Origin: an uncultured Lachnoclostridium sp.
GTDB lineage: Bacteria > Bacillota > Clostridia > Lachnospirales > Lachnospiraceae
Reading direction: 5' to 3'
Assembly: GCA_946415315.1 (NCBI GenBank)
Contig: CAMKRZ010000004.1
Span: 62,001-126,000 of the forward strand
Length of the DNA: 64,000 nucleotides
Position 1 is the stretch's first letter. The number at the start of each line of letters is the position of its first letter. Of this stretch, positions 61,232 through 64,000 are shown one piece after another. The notes under the pieces were generated by a model. It saw nothing but the letters and a program-made list of their open reading frames with translations. It was not told where the DNA came from and did not search any database. The position numbers and the translations under genes are program-made.

Positions 61232-62677
61232 ATGATTTGTCCGAAATGCGGCGCCAACATGATCATTTCCAAGGGCGTCTGCGCAAAATGCGGTTACGAC
61301 ATCGAAGTGAACCGCCAGACCAGAAAATACTCCTGCTATTTCTATAACCGCGGTCTGGAGAAGGCGCGAAACCGCGACCTCTCGGGTGCTGCGGACATGC
61401 TTCGCCGCGCGCTTAAGATCAGCAAGAAAAATGTCGATGCTCGCAATCTGCTGGGCCTTGTGTACTGCGAGATGGGTGACCCGGTTGCCGCGATCCAGGA
61501 GTGGATCATCAGCCGAAGTTTTCTTGAGGAAAATAACCCCGCCGAGCGGTACCTGAGCATGATGCGGTCCAACCCCGCGAAGCTTGACAACCTGAACACG
61601 GCGATCCGCAAGTACAACGGCGCCGTGGACGCGGTCGCGCATGACGGGGATGATCTTGCGATCCTGCAGCTGAAGAAGGCGGTGAGCCTGAATCCGAAGT
61701 TCATCCGCGCATGGCAGATGCTCGCCCTCATTTACATGAAATACGGGCAGATGGACAAGGCGCGCGCGTGTCTGCGCAAGACGCTCGCCATCGATGTGAC
61801 CAACACAACGTCCATGAAGTATCTCCGCGAGATCCGGGCGATGCTGCGGGCGAACCGCAAGCTGAAGCTCTCCGTGGAGGCTGCGGAGGACAGGGAAGAG
61901 GAGGCGGAGGTTGTCACAACCAAGACGTATGCCTCGTACCTGGAGGAGCAGGACCATATCGACTACCGGATCCTGATCTCTCTGCTGGTGGGCATTTTCC
62001 TCGGAATCATGGTCGTGTACTTCCTGGTGGTGCCCGGTGTCAAGACCGGCATGAGGCAGGAGTCCAAAGAGAAGCAGGCTGAGTTCGCGGAACAGATGTC
62101 CAAGTACCTGACGGACATCGATGCGCTCGAGAAGGAGTCGCAGTCCCTGCGCAACAAGATCGATATGCAGGAGACCGAGCTGGAAGCCAACGCGGCGGAG
62201 CTCGAGGATCTGCGAAACAAGGCCGGCGGTATCAACATGTTCAACATGACGGCGTACTACCTCGGGATGAAGCAGAAGGCGGAAGTTTCGAAGGATGAGC
62301 TGTTCATTTTACAGAAGCGTCTGCAGGCGGTCTCGCAGGAGGAACTTGCGAACGAGAAGGCAAAGCAGATCTACGACCGCGTTCTGAGCGATTATCCCGA
62401 TGCGAAGTCGGTCACGATGACGAGTTCGGAGCTGTATGAGAAGGGCCGCGCGCTGTACGACAAGAAGAACTACGCGGATGCGCTTGAGTATTTCATCTAC
62501 TCCTACGAAAAATCCGCGGATAACGAGAAAAATATGTACTACCTCGCGCTGACTTACCAGTTAACGGGTGATACGACAACGGCGCTGCGGTATTACAACG
62601 AGTACACCGAGCGTTTCCCCGAGGGCGAGTTCATCTCCTCCGTGAACAAAGCCATCGAGCAGCTGAAGAAAAAGTAA
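61232..62677 (+). CDS. Zinc-ribbon and TPR membrane protein
   Basis: 481 aa from ATG 61232. An N-terminal zinc ribbon MICPKCGANMIISKGVCAKCGYDI (two CxxC pairs) is followed by cytoplasmic TPR-like helical repeats (~residues 40-215; ALKISKKNVDARNLLGLVYCEMGD, AVSLNPKFIRAWQMLALIYMKYGQ), one membrane helix (~249-269, ILISLLVGIFLGIMVVYFLVV), an outer coiled coil (~275-340), and two further TPR units at the C terminus (~400-475). A protein with TPRs on both sides of the membrane is likely a scaffold. Pathway unknown. A terminator follows. Confidence 0.85.
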   Translation: MICPKCGANMIISKGVCAKCGYDIEVNRQTRKYSCYFYNRGLEKARNRDLSGAADMLRRALKISKKNVDARNLLGLVYCEMGDPVAAIQEWIISRSFLEENNPAERYLSMMRSNPAKLDNLNTAIRKYNGAVDAVAHDGDDLAILQLKKAVSLNPKFIRAWQMLALIYMKYGQMDKARACLRKTLAIDVTNTTSMKYLREIRAMLRANRKLKLSVEAAEDREEEAEVVTTKTYASYLEEQDHIDYRILISLLVGIFLGIMVVYFLVVPGVKTGMRQESKEKQAEFAEQMSKYLTDIDALEKESQSLRNKIDMQETELEANAAELEDLRNKAGGINMFNMTAYYLGMKQKAEVSKDELFILQKRLQAVSQEELANEKAKQIYDRVLSDYPDAKSVTMTSSELYEKGRALYDKKNYADALEYFIYSYEKSADNEKNMYYLALTYQLTGDTTTALRYYNEYTERFPEGEFISSVNKAIEQLKKK

Positions 62678-62681
62678 ACAG

Positions 62682-62736
62682 AAGGAACTGTCGATGGCGA
62701 GCGGCTTGAGCGCACCATGGCGGCAGTTCCTTTTTT
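62682..62736 (+). terminator. Terminator of the TPR operon
   Basis: Stem AAGGAACTG (62682-62690) / complement ending at 62730 has a long structured loop (ATGG/CCAT inside) and is followed by six T residues. Confidence 0.8.
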
Positions 62737-62824
62737 GTGCGGAAAATGTTCGGTTTTCGAAAGCAGGGCATTGCCTGTGGACTTGCTTCCGTCTCTGTTG
62801 TTGAGACGCGTTGCCTGAGACCTG

Positions 62825-63967
62825 TCAGGTCTGTGCCTCCTCCGGAGCCGGTGCCTTGCGGATCACAGGGCGCTTGTCTCCGCGGGGGTACATCAGCCGG
62901 CTCAGCACATACAGCGGTGTGAACCGCGTCTCGCGGATCAGCAGCGGAATGTATCGGCTACAGCGCCGGCAATGCAGACACATGGCAGCGACTTCCCCCC
63001 CGTCCTCACGGAGCGTGAAATACGGGATGTGATTGCGGAACCGGAATTTCTTGGTGCGGCGAACTTTGTTGAACAGGTACTCGTCGGTCTTGAGGTTGTC
63101 CGGCGAGGAGAGGGAATAGTCCCAGACGTAGCGGTCGTAAGGGACGGAGTCCGCGTCAGCCTCCCGGATCTCACAGAGATTCCGGTACCGGAACGATTTG
63201 TCGTGGCCGGTCAGGATCTTGCACCAGGCGGTCAGCAGCACGGTGTCGGTGATGCGCGAGGGCTTTCCTTCCTCAGCCTGCTTGCGGCACACTTCCTCGA
63301 GCCAGTTCGTATTGGCTCGGTAGACATACATCACGAAATCGAGGAACTGGCGAAGCCGGCTGATCGTCCAGTACGCGCAGTGAGGGGAGACATTTTCCGT
63401 AAGAAAAGCGTCGGAGGCGGTTCCCGTGCAGGCAAAATCAGCGTCGCCGATGTCCAGTTTGCACAGGTCTCCGAAAATGAGCACGTCACTGTCACACAGG
63501 AAGCAGCGCTCGATCCCTCGCTCCTTCATAAAGCCGTACAGCGCAAAATGTCGCTCCAGGCAGGCGAGGTCAAACTCCGCGTCGGAATCCTCCCCGTACG
63601 GGCGGAAAATGCTTCGGAACTGTTCGGTCTCCTCCGCATTGCAGGTAGAGGCGTCTGCCCAGTTGGCGACGTATCCGCGGTTGCTGTTGTCACCGAGCAG
63701 GACTACGTTGCGGTAACCGCAGGAGCGGCCGGCGCGACGCAGAATATCATAGACATAACTGTCATTTCCCGTGTGACAGAAAACCACGGGGCAGGTGCCC
63801 GAGAGATCGCGGTTCAGCACAGGATACCGTATGCGGGTTTCCGCGCCGAACGAGAGATACAGCAGGAACGGATAGCAGGCCGACAGAAAGCGAAGGGCTT
63901 CGATCGGTTCCTGCGCGGTCACGCACTGACCGCACGCGAGGGCGGAGAGCACGACGAGGGAATCCAT
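62825..63967 (-). CDS. Putative glycosyltransferase
   Basis: 380 aa from ATG at 63967-63965 (MDSLVVLSALACGQ), with GAGGACC about 8 nt upstream; a GTG at 63991 or a start beyond the window edge is possible, so the N terminus may be incomplete. Middle part has FLCDSDVLIFGDL, a DxD-like nucleotide-sugar/metal site, preceded by NVVLLGDNSNRGYVANW and ERHFALYGFMKERGIERC, as in GT-A folds that act on surface glycans. No membrane helix is evident. A C-terminal Cys-rich patch (CLHCRRCSRY) is unusual. Donor and acceptor are unknown. Confidence 0.75.
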   Translation of the reverse strand: MDSLVVLSALACGQCVTAQEPIEALRFLSACYPFLLYLSFGAETRIRYPVLNRDLSGTCPVVFCHTGNDSYVYDILRRAGRSCGYRNVVLLGDNSNRGYVANWADASTCNAEETEQFRSIFRPYGEDSDAEFDLACLERHFALYGFMKERGIERCFLCDSDVLIFGDLCKLDIGDADFACTGTASDAFLTENVSPHCAYWTISRLRQFLDFVMYVYRANTNWLEEVCRKQAEEGKPSRITDTVLLTAWCKILTGHDKSFRYRNLCEIREADADSVPYDRYVWDYSLSSPDNLKTDEYLFNKVRRTKKFRFRNHIPYFTLREDGGEVAAMCLHCRRCSRYIPLLIRETRFTPLYVLSRLMYPRGDKRPVIRKAPAPEEAQT

Positions 63968-64000
63968 TTGCAGACGGTCCTCTCGGAGCACTTTGCCGCG

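Larger units (their letters stand above)
7..63611. repeat. Dispersed 9-mer CGGAAAATG / CATTTTCCG, at least 25 copies
   Basis: Exact CGGAAAATG starts at 1679, 6278, 8783, 15065, 20291, 29114, 40167, 43454, 46542, 51818, 53646, 59248, 62740 and 63603. Exact CATTTTCCG starts at 7, 7477, 11144, 12652, 34447, 35778, 43642, 48455, 49438, 51852 and 63391. Nine lie between genes (1679, 7477, 35778, 43642, 48455, 51818, 51852, 59248, 62740). At least ten more match the 8-base core GGAAAATG/ATTTTCCG. Counted by eye, so the number is a minimum. One span is given for the whole family. Confidence 0.8.

Noticed and set aside
62811-62831. Small perfect hairpin AGACCTG-T-CAGGTCT at the end of the glycosyltransferase gene as a terminator
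   Set aside because: It overlaps the stop codon and has no T tract on the minus strand.

Overview
The window looks like chromosomal DNA of a moderately GC-rich Gram-positive anaerobe, most likely a Clostridia/Lachnospiraceae-type Firmicute. This is inferred from strong AGGAGG-type ribosome sites, MutS2, YhaM-type exoribonuclease, a PrsW-family protease, OmpR/HisKA signalling, an SLH segment, a PxTGD cell-wall sorting signal, and very large secreted proteins built from Ig-like, InlB-like, MBG-like and LRR modules. Nearly all genes are on the + strand. The exceptions are a type I glutamine synthetase and a putative glycosyltransferase at the right end. No rRNA, tRNA, CRISPR array, transposase or phage gene was seen.

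Layout. (1) 1-10.8 kb: four adjacent paralogous surface proteins that shuffle Ig-like repeats, an EF-hand-like loop, LRRs, and single extras (transglutaminase-like domain, SLH segment). (2) 10.9-16.0 kb: an ABC exporter-type operon (34-aa membrane peptide, ATPase, membrane-anchored extracytoplasmic protein, two ABC-2 permeases). (3) 16.1-18.4 kb: a tightly overlapping cassette of ECF sigma factor, tiny two-helix membrane protein, polytopic membrane protein and PrsW-family protease. (4) 18.6-28.9 kb: a paralogue of the two-helix protein, a lipoprotein trypsin-like protease and a 2946-aa lipoprotein. (5) 29.1-33.2 kb: AIR-synthase-like protein, Lrp/AsnC regulator, class I aminotransferase, TrmL and a small lipoprotein. 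(6) 33.3-43.6 kb: MutS2; response regulator, histidine kinase and an HtrA-like protein that has lost its catalytic triad; YhaM-like exonuclease; RlmD-family methyltransferase; a hypothetical protein; a membrane diguanylate cyclase. (7) 43.8-51.8 kb: SbcD and a frameshifted SbcC, a phosphoribosyltransferase-like protein, an alpha/beta hydrolase and a Wzx-like flippase. (8) 52.0-59.2 kb: a 2388-aa cell-wall protein. (9) 59.4-64.0 kb: glnA (-), a divergent small acidic protein plus zinc-ribbon/TPR membrane protein (+), and the putative glycosyltransferase (-).

How it fits together. Much of the window concerns the cell surface: building it (surface proteins, flippase, glycosyltransferase, ABC exporter) and sensing it (ECF/PrsW cassette, two-component system with pseudo-HtrA, diguanylate cyclase). 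The most unexpected signal is not a gene. The 9-mer CGGAAAATG/CATTTTCCG occurs at least 25 times in 64 kb by manual count, against well under one expected by chance. Copies are on both strands, concentrated just after stop codons, and one inverted pair forms the stem of a terminator. This is the behaviour of DNA-uptake-type sequences in other phyla, but its function here is unknown.
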